From Halpernia sp048269545 (GTDB lineage Bacteria; Bacteroidota; Bacteroidia; Flavobacteriales; Weeksellaceae), in NCBI RefSeq assembly GCF_048269545.1, contig NZ_JBLXIJ010000005.1, positions 80,164 through 144,163 of the forward strand: 64,000 nucleotides of DNA. The letters run 5' to 3'. This document shows positions 16,992 to 24,946 of this stretch, piece after piece. The notes below the pieces were generated by a model. The model was not told the DNA's origin and ran no database searches. It saw only the letters and a list, made by a program, of their open reading frames with translations. Both the position numbers and the translations under genes were made by a program. Numbering within the stretch: the stretch's first letter is position 1; each line of letters starts with the position of its first letter.

Positions 16992-17831
16992 TTATCTCAA
17001 TCTATCCAAACCTTCAATTTTTCTGTAAGGTTTTACAAAAAAATCATTTACAGTTTCATTAAATAAATCTTTGTAAACAATTGGTGTAGAATGGCCACTA
17101 TTTGGTAAAATCCACAAATAAGATTTTGGAATTGAGTTTGCAATTAGCATCGTATGTTCTGTTCTGATAACATCGTGATCACCGCCAATTACCAAAACAG
17201 GACATTGAATTTTCTGTAAATCTTCTTTTGAAATATGCGGTTCGTAAGATAATAAATGAAGTAATTTTCTGTCTTTTTTTATTTCTGGTGTAATTGGTAA
17301 TTTATTTATAGAATCATTTAGTGATTTTGCCCATTTATAAATAAAGGGATCTACCGCCGATTCATCAGGTGTAAGATTCGCCCCTGTTACAGCGAGTTTT
17401 TTCACTTTATCTGGATGCCGAATTGCCAATAATAAGCCATTAATTCCACCATCACTCCAACCAATAACGTAGCAAGATTTTATATTTAAATGCTCTAAAA
17501 GTCCGTTAAAATCGTCGGTCATCATTTCATAACTTAAAGAATCGTTTGGATCTAAGGATTTTCCTTGAGCGCGACTATCTGCAAGAATGACTTTATAATT
17601 TTTAGAAAAATAAGGAATCTGATTAGAGAAATCTTTAATACTTCCTCCATTTCCATGAATAATTAAAAGTGGTTCTCCGCTCCCATAAACTTCATAATAC
17701 ATTTTAAAACCACGATTATTAAAGTAATTCCCAGCTTTTGGATTATCACCATAATTAATTTCAGTTGGCTTTTGCGCTTGTAAATTCAGTCCATAAAAAA
17801 ATAGGCTGAAAATTATTAAAAAATTTCTCAT
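16992..17831 (-). CDS. Exported alpha/beta hydrolase
   Basis: The 279-residue product has a signal peptide ending near Ala19-Gln20 (GLNLQAQ). The hydrolase fold shows the oxyanion loop HGNGGS (59-64), nucleophile Ser126 in GWSDGG, acid Asp in GGDHDVI and catalytic His in SGHSTP. It is predicted to be periplasmic. The substrate is unknown (small ester or peptide). The ATG is 8 bases after the S10 peptidase-like gene's stop, implying cotranscription with that gene. Confidence 0.85.
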   Translation of the reverse strand: MRNFLIIFSLFFYGLNLQAQKPTEINYGDNPKAGNYFNNRGFKMYYEVYGSGEPLLIIHGNGGSIKDFSNQIPYFSKNYKVILADSRAQGKSLDPNDSLSYEMMTDDFNGLLEHLNIKSCYVIGWSDGGINGLLLAIRHPDKVKKLAVTGANLTPDESAVDPFIYKWAKSLNDSINKLPITPEIKKDRKLLHLLSYEPHISKEDLQKIQCPVLVIGGDHDVIRTEHTMLIANSIPKSYLWILPNSGHSTPIVYKDLFNETVNDFFVKPYRKIEGLDRLR

Positions 17832-17839
17832 TATTTTAT

Positions 17840-19381
17840 TTAATTTGAATAAGTACCTACAATAAATTTTGCCACATTATCATGAAGTTCTTTTAATACA
17901 GGAATATTTAGATAAACCATGTGTCCGGATTTGTAAATATTATATGAAATATTATTTTGTAATTCTGCGGGCATCGGCAAATGGTGCATCTCATAAATTC
18001 CTTCGAAATAAGGTGTTCCTAAATCATAATAACTCATATTGAGTTGGACTTTTAATTTTGGATTAAATATCATCGCTTGCGCTAAATCTGGCATTACATT
18101 TCCATACATTTTTCCACCTGAGCCTGGAACACGATGTCTAAAGTCCCATTGTCCAACATCTCCAAAAGCGTGATATTCGATATCTTTTCCGTATTTTAAA
18201 TTAGTGCGCAAATAATTATTGAAAGTCGCTATAAAAGCACCTTCAAAAGTCGCCCCGTGTGGATCATATTGTGGTTCCTTCCCCAATGGATCCATTGCGT
18301 AACCAGAAAATCTCGTGTCAAGTCTTCCTGTAACTTTTCCTTCATCTGCTAATAAAGTTTTTTCAAATTCCGGACCTGTGATGCGCAAATTTGCTTTTCT
18401 AATGTACGCTTCTGGCAAACCTGTATAATTGTGAAGTTTGGTTACAATGTTATCGTATTCTGCTCCTTTTAGCAAGGAACCTTTATTTAATGCAACTGCA
18501 TATTCATTTAAACTAAATTCTTCCACTTCTTTTACCAAAGCTTCTAAAGTAATATTTTGATTAGGTAATTTTTTATGATACCACGCAGTTGCAGCAGCAG
18601 AAGGTAAGGCGAGTTCATATCGCAACTCACTTCCAGGATCAAGTTCAGCCGCATCCGACATATTATTATAACTCAACAGTTGAGAAAGTAATATCACACC
18701 ATTTAAATCTACACCTTGCTGTTCTAAATTATTTGCTACAATAGCCGAACGAAATGTACCGTAACTTTCACCAAATAAATATTTTGGAGAATTCCAACGG
18801 TTATAAGTTGATAAAAATTTTGTTATAAATTCAGTAAACGCTTTTCCATCTTCGTCTATTCCATAAAAATCTTTCTCTATTCCTGATCCGCCTTTTTCTT
18901 TTGTAATAAGTTGACTTGCACCAGTTCCAGGCGCATCGATAAATACCAAATCACTTGCATCCAATAAACTGTAATCATTGTTAATAGTTTTATATGGAGG
19001 CATCACTCGTTCCGTATCATTAACTACGACTCTTAGGGGACCAAATGCACCAATGTGAAGCCAAAGCGTCGCACTTCCAGGTCCACCGTTATATATAAAA
19101 GTAAGGGGTCTTTTGCTTTCGTCGGCTTGCCCCGATTTAAAATAAGCAGTATAAAAAATGCTACAAGTTGGTGAATCTTTGTTGTCCTTTAAAATTAAAG
19201 TTCCGGCAATTGCATCGTAATTAATTAATTTCCCTTCAACTGTTACCGAACCTTTTGTTTGAGATTTTTGAGGCTTCAAAAGCAAACTATCAACTTTTAT
19301 GTCAGGTTTTTTCTGCGCATTAATTAGCCCATTAAATAAAAATAAAGAACACGTAATACATGTGAATAATTGTTTTTTCAT
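17840..19381 (-). CDS. S10-family serine carboxypeptidase-like protein
   Basis: The 513-residue exported protein has a signal peptide ending at NAQ (residue 23). It carries peptidase family S10 hallmarks: NGGPGSATLW (98-107) forms the oxyanion hole, FGESYGTFRS places the nucleophile at Ser206, and YKSGHMVYLN near the C-terminus holds the catalytic His. The family removes C-terminal residues from peptides, so this enzyme probably processes peptides in the periplasm. It is the first gene of a minus-strand run with the hydrolase and SRPBCC genes. Confidence 0.88.
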   Translation of the reverse strand: MKKQLFTCITCSLFLFNGLINAQKKPDIKVDSLLLKPQKSQTKGSVTVEGKLINYDAIAGTLILKDNKDSPTCSIFYTAYFKSGQADESKRPLTFIYNGGPGSATLWLHIGAFGPLRVVVNDTERVMPPYKTINNDYSLLDASDLVFIDAPGTGASQLITKEKGGSGIEKDFYGIDEDGKAFTEFITKFLSTYNRWNSPKYLFGESYGTFRSAIVANNLEQQGVDLNGVILLSQLLSYNNMSDAAELDPGSELRYELALPSAAATAWYHKKLPNQNITLEALVKEVEEFSLNEYAVALNKGSLLKGAEYDNIVTKLHNYTGLPEAYIRKANLRITGPEFEKTLLADEGKVTGRLDTRFSGYAMDPLGKEPQYDPHGATFEGAFIATFNNYLRTNLKYGKDIEYHAFGDVGQWDFRHRVPGSGGKMYGNVMPDLAQAMIFNPKLKVQLNMSYYDLGTPYFEGIYEMHHLPMPAELQNNISYNIYKSGHMVYLNIPVLKELHDNVAKFIVGTYSN

Positions 19382-19535
19382 GATAAATTAAATAGTTTTT
19401 TAGAATTATTAAATTGAATATTAGTTAATTAAGTAAAGTTAAAATAATTTATATTTAAAATTAATCTTTTTTAAATTTTTATTTAATATTTAAATATAAT
19501 TGTAAAACCTAATTTCAACCTTAACCTAAAATCTT

Positions 19536-19543
19536 TATCTTTG
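19536..19543 (+). promoter_or_regulatory. Putative -7 element for polA, implying a very short or absent leader
   Basis: TATCTTTG followed by C is a perfect TAnnTTTG match ending 4 bases before the polA ATG at 19548. Transcription would start at or just before the start codon. No clear -33 element is seen at normal spacing. Confidence 0.45.
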
Positions 19544-19547
19544 CTTT

Positions 19548-22364
19548 ATGACAGATTCTACCGATAAAAGACTTTATTTAATTGATGCTTATGCAATGAT
19601 TTTTCGTGGTTATTACGCCTTAATCCGTAGTCCGCGTTTAACAAGTAAAGGAATGGACACTTCCGCTATTTTTGGTTTTACCAATTCTTTAATTGAGTTA
19701 ATTCGTCGTGAAAAACCTGGACATTTAGCCGTTGTTTTTGATGTCGGCGAAGCTACCGTCAGAACTGCAGATTTTGCAGAATACAAAGCGAATAGAAGTG
19801 AAACTCCTGAAGCAATAAAAATAGCAATTCCTTATATTCATAAAATTTTGGAAGCCATGCATATTCCACGTTTAGGTCTTGCAGGTTATGAAGCGGATGA
19901 TTTAATTGGAACGATTGCTTTCAAAGCAGAAAAAATGGGTTACGAAATTTTTATGGTTACTCCAGATAAAGATTTTGCACAATTGGTGACTGAAAATATC
20001 AAGATTTACAAGCCAAGCATGAAAGGCAGTGAAATTGAAATTTTAGGCGTGGAAGAAGTGAAAGCAAAATTTGAAATTGATGATCCAAAACAAGTTATTG
20101 ATTTTCTCGCCATGATGGGAGATTCCGTGGATAATATTCCCGGTTTGGAAGGGGTAGGTGAAAAAACGGCTAAGAAATTTATTAAAGAATACGGAAGCAT
20201 TGAAAATTTGCTTAAAAATACGCACGAAATTAAAGGAAAATTAAAAGAAAAATTAGAGAATTCTGCAGAACGTGGGATTTTATCTAAAAAATTGGCAACA
20301 ATTCTTTGTGATGCGCCAATTGATTTTAAATATGAAGATTATACTTTGGATGAACCTGATTTCGAAAAAGCAAAAATTGTTTTTGAAGAAATAGAATTTC
20401 GGCGTTTGTATGAAAATCTGTACCGCGCTTTTAGAGAAACACCAGAATCTGAGACGCTAAAATCTGCAGATAAGACTGAAAAATCCACGCAACCTTTTAC
20501 GGGACAATTAGATTTATTCGCAAATTTTGAAGAATTAAACGATGCAACTTCCACCAAGACCACACTTGAAGAAAAGGATAATTTATATCAATTAATTTCC
20601 GGGCCTAAAGCGCAATATTTCTTGGTTCAAAATTTATTGAAACAAAAAGCCGTTGCTTTTGAAGCCATAACTACTTCCGAAGACGCCATGATTGCAGAAT
20701 TAATTGCGCTCAGTTTTTCCTACAAAAATGGATTGGCTTATTATATTCCGATTTCTGAAAACAGGGAAGAAGCGGTTAAAACTCTAGAGATTTTCCGACC
20801 GTTTTTTGAGAAAGAGGATGTTTTAAAAATCTCGCACGATTTAAAATTTGACTTTAAAGTTCTAAAAAGTTATGGTTTTAATTTAAAAGGAAACTTTTTT
20901 GATACCATGATCGCGCATTATTTATTAAATCCCGACGGTCGCCACGGTATGGATTATTTGGCAGAAATGTTTCTGGATTACAAACCTGTCACTTTAGAAT
21001 CTTTGGTTGGAAAAGGAAAAAGTAAAAGCAATTTTAGAGATCTTGATTTAAAAACTCAGACAGATTTTTCTGCGGAAAATGCAGATATTACATTTCAGTT
21101 GTACCAGTTATTTGAACCACAATTAAAGAAAGAAAAACTTGAAAATATCTTTTATGAAATTGAAATCCCTTTGCTTAAGGTTTTGGCTAAAATGGAATTA
21201 GAAGGCGTTTCACTAGATGAAGATTGGCTCGCAAAAGAAAGTAAAGAATTAGAAAACGATTTAAAAAATCTGGAGAAGGAAATTTTTAGTCTTTCTGGTG
21301 AAGAATTTAATATGAATTCGCCAAAACAATTAGGCGAAGTTTTGTTTGATAAAATGAAACTTGATCCGAAAGCGAAAAAGACAAAAACTGGACAATACGC
21401 AACTGGCGAAGATATTTTACAGAAATTATCCCACGATAATGAAATCATAAAACATATTTTAGACTACAGAACTTATCAAAAATTAAAATCAACTTATGTA
21501 GACGCTTTGCCTTTGCAAATTGATAAAAAGGACAATCGTGTTCACACAACATTTGCGCAAACGGTGGCTGCAACCGGAAGATTATCAAGTATAAATCCAA
21601 ATTTGCAGAATATTCCAATCCGAACTTTGCGCGGACAACAAATTCGGGGCGCTTTTGTTTCAGCAAATGGAAAAAAAATTATTTCAGCTGATTATTCTCA
21701 AATTGAATTGCGTTTAATCGCCGAGATTTCTAAAGAAATGGAAATGATGAAAGCCTTTCAAAATAATGAAGATATTCACGCTTCTACGGCCGCAAAATTA
21801 TTTAATATTCCTTTAGATGAAGTGACGAAATTGCAGCGTTCACAGGCAAAAACGGTGAATTTTGGAATTATTTATGGTGTTTCTGCATTTGGTCTTAGTG
21901 AACAAACTGGACTTTCCAGAAGTGAAAGCAAAGCGATGATAGAAGCGTATTTTGAAACTTATCCACGCTTGAAAGAATACATGAAAGAGCAAGTTGAAAA
22001 AGCGCGGGAAAATGGATTTGTTGAAACACTTTTAGGAAGAAGACGCCATTTAAAAGACATTAATTCTGGGAATTTTGTGGTAAAAGGTCACGCGGAAAGA
22101 AACGCGGTAAATGCACCAATTCAAGGAAGTGCAGCAGATATTATTAAAATTGCAATGATAAATATTGACAAAAAATTTACAGAAAAAGATTTAAAAACCA
22201 AAATGCTTTTGCAAGTTCACGATGAGTTGATTTTTGAATCTCCTGATAATGAGGTTGAAATTGCAAAGGAAATCATAAAACAGAAAATGGAACACGCTGT
22301 GAAAACTGAAGTTCCGCTTTTGGTGGAAGTTGGTGTAGGAAATAATTGGTTAGAAGCGCATTAG
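19548..22364 (+). CDS. polA: DNA polymerase I, with a degenerate 3'-5' exonuclease site
   Basis: The 938-residue product contains a 5'-nuclease domain (about 1-300, with GYEADDLIGT, TPDKDFAQL and GVGEKTAKKF), a 3'-5' exonuclease-like domain (about 345-540) and the polymerase domain (ATGRLSSINPNLQNIPIR, SADYSQIELR, RRSQAKTVNFGIIYG-like KTVNFGIIYG, LQVHDELIFE). It acts in Okazaki fragment processing and repair. The proofreading site is damaged: the usual FDTET reads FEAIT (Glu372, Ile374), and exo III reads FSAEN (Phe507, Asn511) where active enzymes have YxxxD. Only the exo II Asp435 remains. It therefore probably lacks proofreading. Confidence 0.97.
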   Translation: MTDSTDKRLYLIDAYAMIFRGYYALIRSPRLTSKGMDTSAIFGFTNSLIELIRREKPGHLAVVFDVGEATVRTADFAEYKANRSETPEAIKIAIPYIHKILEAMHIPRLGLAGYEADDLIGTIAFKAEKMGYEIFMVTPDKDFAQLVTENIKIYKPSMKGSEIEILGVEEVKAKFEIDDPKQVIDFLAMMGDSVDNIPGLEGVGEKTAKKFIKEYGSIENLLKNTHEIKGKLKEKLENSAERGILSKKLATILCDAPIDFKYEDYTLDEPDFEKAKIVFEEIEFRRLYENLYRAFRETPESETLKSADKTEKSTQPFTGQLDLFANFEELNDATSTKTTLEEKDNLYQLISGPKAQYFLVQNLLKQKAVAFEAITTSEDAMIAELIALSFSYKNGLAYYIPISENREEAVKTLEIFRPFFEKEDVLKISHDLKFDFKVLKSYGFNLKGNFFDTMIAHYLLNPDGRHGMDYLAEMFLDYKPVTLESLVGKGKSKSNFRDLDLKTQTDFSAENADITFQLYQLFEPQLKKEKLENIFYEIEIPLLKVLAKMELEGVSLDEDWLAKESKELENDLKNLEKEIFSLSGEEFNMNSPKQLGEVLFDKMKLDPKAKKTKTGQYATGEDILQKLSHDNEIIKHILDYRTYQKLKSTYVDALPLQIDKKDNRVHTTFAQTVAATGRLSSINPNLQNIPIRTLRGQQIRGAFVSANGKKIISADYSQIELRLIAEISKEMEMMKAFQNNEDIHASTAAKLFNIPLDEVTKLQRSQAKTVNFGIIYGVSAFGLSEQTGLSRSESKAMIEAYFETYPRLKEYMKEQVEKARENGFVETLLGRRRHLKDINSGNFVVKGHAERNAVNAPIQGSAADIIKIAMINIDKKFTEKDLKTKMLLQVHDELIFESPDNEVEIAKEIIKQKMEHAVKTEVPLLVEVGVGNNWLEAH

Positions 22365-22395
22365 AATTCTTATATTTGTTAATAAATTTTATAAA

Positions 22396-22626
22396 ATGGA
22401 ATTAGATATAAATATTAGAAAAATAGATTTGGCTAAAAGGATTTTAAATCTCAAAGATGAATTTTTAATCAAAAATTTAGAAAATTTATTGAAAGAAAAT
22501 ACGTCTAAAAATGATTTAGTTTCAATGTCTTTAGAAGAATTTTATGAAAGAATTGAACAATCGGAAAAAGATTTTGCGGCTGGAAGATTTGTAACTTCTG
22601 AAGAATTGCTAAAGGAGTTTAGATGA
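22396..22626 (+). CDS. Antitoxin of a RelE/ParE-type module
   Basis: This 76-residue acidic helical protein ends SEKDFAAGRFVTSEELLKEFR, a C-terminal pattern common in Bacteroidota antitoxins that wrap around RelE/ParE toxins. The N-terminal half is helical and may hold a weak dimerisation/DNA-binding segment. Its stop overlaps the toxin start by 4 bases (ATGA at 22623), the usual translational coupling for such pairs. It lies 31 bases after polA and may partly be transcribed from there. Confidence 0.72.
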   Translation: MELDINIRKIDLAKRILNLKDEFLIKNLENLLKENTSKNDLVSMSLEEFYERIEQSEKDFAAGRFVTSEELLKEFR

Positions 22627-22946
22627 TTGCTTTTGAGTTACATTGGTCTTTTCAATCACGCAAAAGTTTGCGAGATATTAGAAAATATTATTCGGAAGTT
22701 GCAAACATTAGAATTTCCAATAAATTAGTCCAAGATATTATTTCAAGTGCAGAAATTTTAAAAGATTCACAATACATCGGGCAGAAAGAAATTTTATTAG
22801 AAAATAGAAAATCAGAATACCGCTATTTAGTTTATATAAATTACAAAATAATTTATTCTGTTGACGTTTCGCAAAAGAAGATTTTAATACATGAAGTTTT
22901 TGATTGCAGACAAAATCCTCTGAAATTGGAGAATATTTCAGAATAG
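22623..22946 (+). CDS. RelE/ParE-family toxin
   Basis: The 107-residue basic protein has the RelE/ParE fold pattern: N-terminal helices (SRKSLRDIRKYYSEV), then strands with KSEYRYLVYINYKIIYSV and ILIHEVFDCRQNP. It lacks the full set of RelE mRNA-cleaving residues, and the closing DCRQNP motif resembles ParE/YoeB-like Bacteroidota toxins. The target (ribosome-bound mRNA or gyrase) is therefore unclear. It is paired with the small antitoxin upstream. Confidence 0.78.
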   Translation: MIAFELHWSFQSRKSLRDIRKYYSEVANIRISNKLVQDIISSAEILKDSQYIGQKEILLENRKSEYRYLVYINYKIIYSVDVSQKKILIHEVFDCRQNPLKLENISE

Positions 22947-22951
22947 TATAA

Positions 22952-23794
22952 ATGAAATTCCTCATCATAATTCCCGCACATAACGAAGAAGAATTTATTT
23001 TTTCTTGCTTAGAATCTTTGCAAAAACAAAGTTTCCAAGATTTTAAATGTGTCATTGTAAATGATGGTTCAACTGACAAAACACAGGAAATAGTTGAAAA
23101 CTTTATTTCTCAAAATTTAAAATTTAAAATTCAAAATTTAAAATTATCCTCACACGAGCCGGGCGCAAAAGTCGTTCAAACTTTTTATAAAGGTTTAAAT
23201 GAAATTGGTTTAAAAGATTTTGATGTCATTTGTAAATTTGATTCAGATATTATTTTTCCGGATAATTATTTGGAAAAAATTAATAAAGTTTATGAACAAA
23301 ATCCAAAAGCCGGAATGGTTTCAGGTTTGGTTTATATTGAAAAAAATAACGACTGGATTTTTGAAAATTTATCTTCAAAAAACCACGTTCGTGGACCGAT
23401 AAAGTCTTACAGAAAAAAATGTTTTGAAGAAATGAACGGACTTCGTGCCGTTTTAGGTTGGGATAATTTGGATGTTTTATTAGCTAAAAAAAATAATTGG
23501 GAAATTATTACTATTAAAGATTTGTGGGTAAAACATTTGCGTCCAACGGCGTTTAAATATAAAACTCAGAAAGCCAAAAAATTGGGAGAATATTTTTATA
23601 ATATTGGATTAAGTTTTCCATTAATGTTGATTTCATCGGCAAAATCTTCCTTAAAAAATAAATCAATTTCCGAATTTTTTATTATAGCAAAATCCTTTTT
23701 AAATCAAAAAAATGATTTGATTATAAATAAAGAAGAGATACAATTTATCAGAAATTTACGTTGGAAGGAAATGTGGAAAAATTTTAAAAATTGA
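22952..23794 (+). CDS. Family 2 glycosyltransferase
   Basis: The 280-residue protein has a GT-A fold. It opens with FLIIIPAHNEEEFIFSCLESL, followed by VNDGSTDKT and a metal-binding DSD (CKFDSDIIFP), with GWDNLDVL later as the acceptor-side motif. It is a cytoplasmic enzyme, probably in surface-glycan assembly given the neighbouring glycosyltransferase, flippase and FkbM genes. A repetitive stretch (23111-23145, encoding QNLKFKIQNLKL) looks like a repeat expansion inside the frame. It lies 5 bases after the toxin gene and overlaps the next gene by 4 bases. Confidence 0.88.
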   Translation: MKFLIIIPAHNEEEFIFSCLESLQKQSFQDFKCVIVNDGSTDKTQEIVENFISQNLKFKIQNLKLSSHEPGAKVVQTFYKGLNEIGLKDFDVICKFDSDIIFPDNYLEKINKVYEQNPKAGMVSGLVYIEKNNDWIFENLSSKNHVRGPIKSYRKKCFEEMNGLRAVLGWDNLDVLLAKKNNWEIITIKDLWVKHLRPTAFKYKTQKAKKLGEYFYNIGLSFPLMLISSAKSSLKNKSISEFFIIAKSFLNQKNDLIINKEEIQFIRNLRWKEMWKNFKN

Positions 23795-24858
23795 AAAAAA
23801 TAGCTTTCATAGAATTAGACACACACGCAGAAATTGCCGGAATTTTCTTTGAATTAATGCAAGATTCTAAACAATTTAAAGTTGATTTTTATTTCGCTTC
23901 AAAAATAGTTTCACAATTAAATTTAGTTGAAAATAAAACGGTAATTCAAACTTCCGCAGATAAAATATTAAAGCAAATTTCCGCAGAAAAATATGATTTA
24001 GTAATTCTTGGAACAGTTCATCGAGATTTCAATATTTATTTGAAATTAATTAAAGAGAATAATGTAGCGATAATTTGCCATAATCTTAATTTTTGTTCTA
24101 TTTCAAAAGCCACTTTATTTAAAAGTATATTTAAAAAAGAGATAAAATACCGATTAAAACTTTTGTTTAAAGAAGGCTTATTATGGGCACCGAAAGTTTT
24201 TGATAGCGCCAAAAATCTTCTGGTTTTAGATGAAGATTTGCTTAAAAATAAATCAGTAAATCAGAAGAAAATGCTTCAATTTTTGCCGTTATTTTTTACA
24301 AAATTTAATAAAAATCTTAAAACTGAAATTACTAAAATTGTCATTCCTGGAAGTGTTTCGCAAAAAAGAAGAGATTATCAAAATTTAATTATCAAACTTT
24401 CAGAATTCAAAACTTTGGAGAAATTTCAATTTGTATTTTTAGGAAAAGCAGATGGAAAAGAATTGACTTGGTTAAAGGATTTAGAAAAAAAATTAGCGAC
24501 AAATATTTCAATTAAATATTTTACAGAAAAGGTTTCCACGAAGGAATTTGATGAGAATATGAATGGAGCCCATTTTCTTTGGTGTCCTGTTCAAAATGAA
24601 ACAGAATTTTTTAGTCAGAAAGAAATTTACGGAGAAACAAAAATGTCGGGCAATATCGGTGATGCCATTAAATATGGGAAAACTGCTATTTTCTCTGAGA
24701 CTTATTTTTCTACAAAACCTTTTATTATAAAAGAAGAAATTAATATTGAATCTCAAATTTCAAATTTAAAAACTGAAAATTCTTTTGATTTTCAAAGACA
24801 ATTTAATAAAGAAAAAATTAGAAACGAATTTGAAAAAGTTTTGAAGAATTTAACTTAG
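23791..24858 (+). CDS. Probable glycosyltransferase-like protein, TTG start
   Basis: The 355-residue product has a Rossmann-like opening (KKIAFIELDTHAEIAGIFFEL), a second nucleotide-binding-like half (KIVIPGSVSQKRRDY) and EIYGETKMSGNIGDAIKYGK near residue 275. This suggests a GT-B glycosyltransferase, but no definite family was recognised. The TTG at 23791 overlaps the TGA of the preceding gene; the next ATG would cut into the first strand, so TTG is preferred. A repeat-like segment encodes ESQISNLKTEN near the C-terminus. It is part of the polysaccharide cluster. Confidence 0.65.
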   Translation: MKKIAFIELDTHAEIAGIFFELMQDSKQFKVDFYFASKIVSQLNLVENKTVIQTSADKILKQISAEKYDLVILGTVHRDFNIYLKLIKENNVAIICHNLNFCSISKATLFKSIFKKEIKYRLKLLFKEGLLWAPKVFDSAKNLLVLDEDLLKNKSVNQKKMLQFLPLFFTKFNKNLKTEITKIVIPGSVSQKRRDYQNLIIKLSEFKTLEKFQFVFLGKADGKELTWLKDLEKKLATNISIKYFTEKVSTKEFDENMNGAHFLWCPVQNETEFFSQKEIYGETKMSGNIGDAIKYGKTAIFSETYFSTKPFIIKEEINIESQISNLKTENSFDFQRQFNKEKIRNEFEKVLKNLT

Positions 24859-24863
24859 ATTTA

Positions 24864-24918
24864 CTCTCACAGATTCTCCAAATGAAGCAGATTAAACTGC
24901 AATAGTAATTTGTGAGAG
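24864..24918. repeat. Short inverted repeat between convergent genes
   Basis: CTCTCACA (24864-24871) and TGTGAGAG (24911-24918) are perfect complements flanking about 39 bases containing AGCAGATT. The gap separates the convergent glycosyltransferase and flippase genes. It may be a weak bidirectional terminator or an interspersed repeat remnant. Confidence 0.5.
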
Positions 24919-24946
24919 AATTTCACAAAGAAAATCTGCGAGAAAA

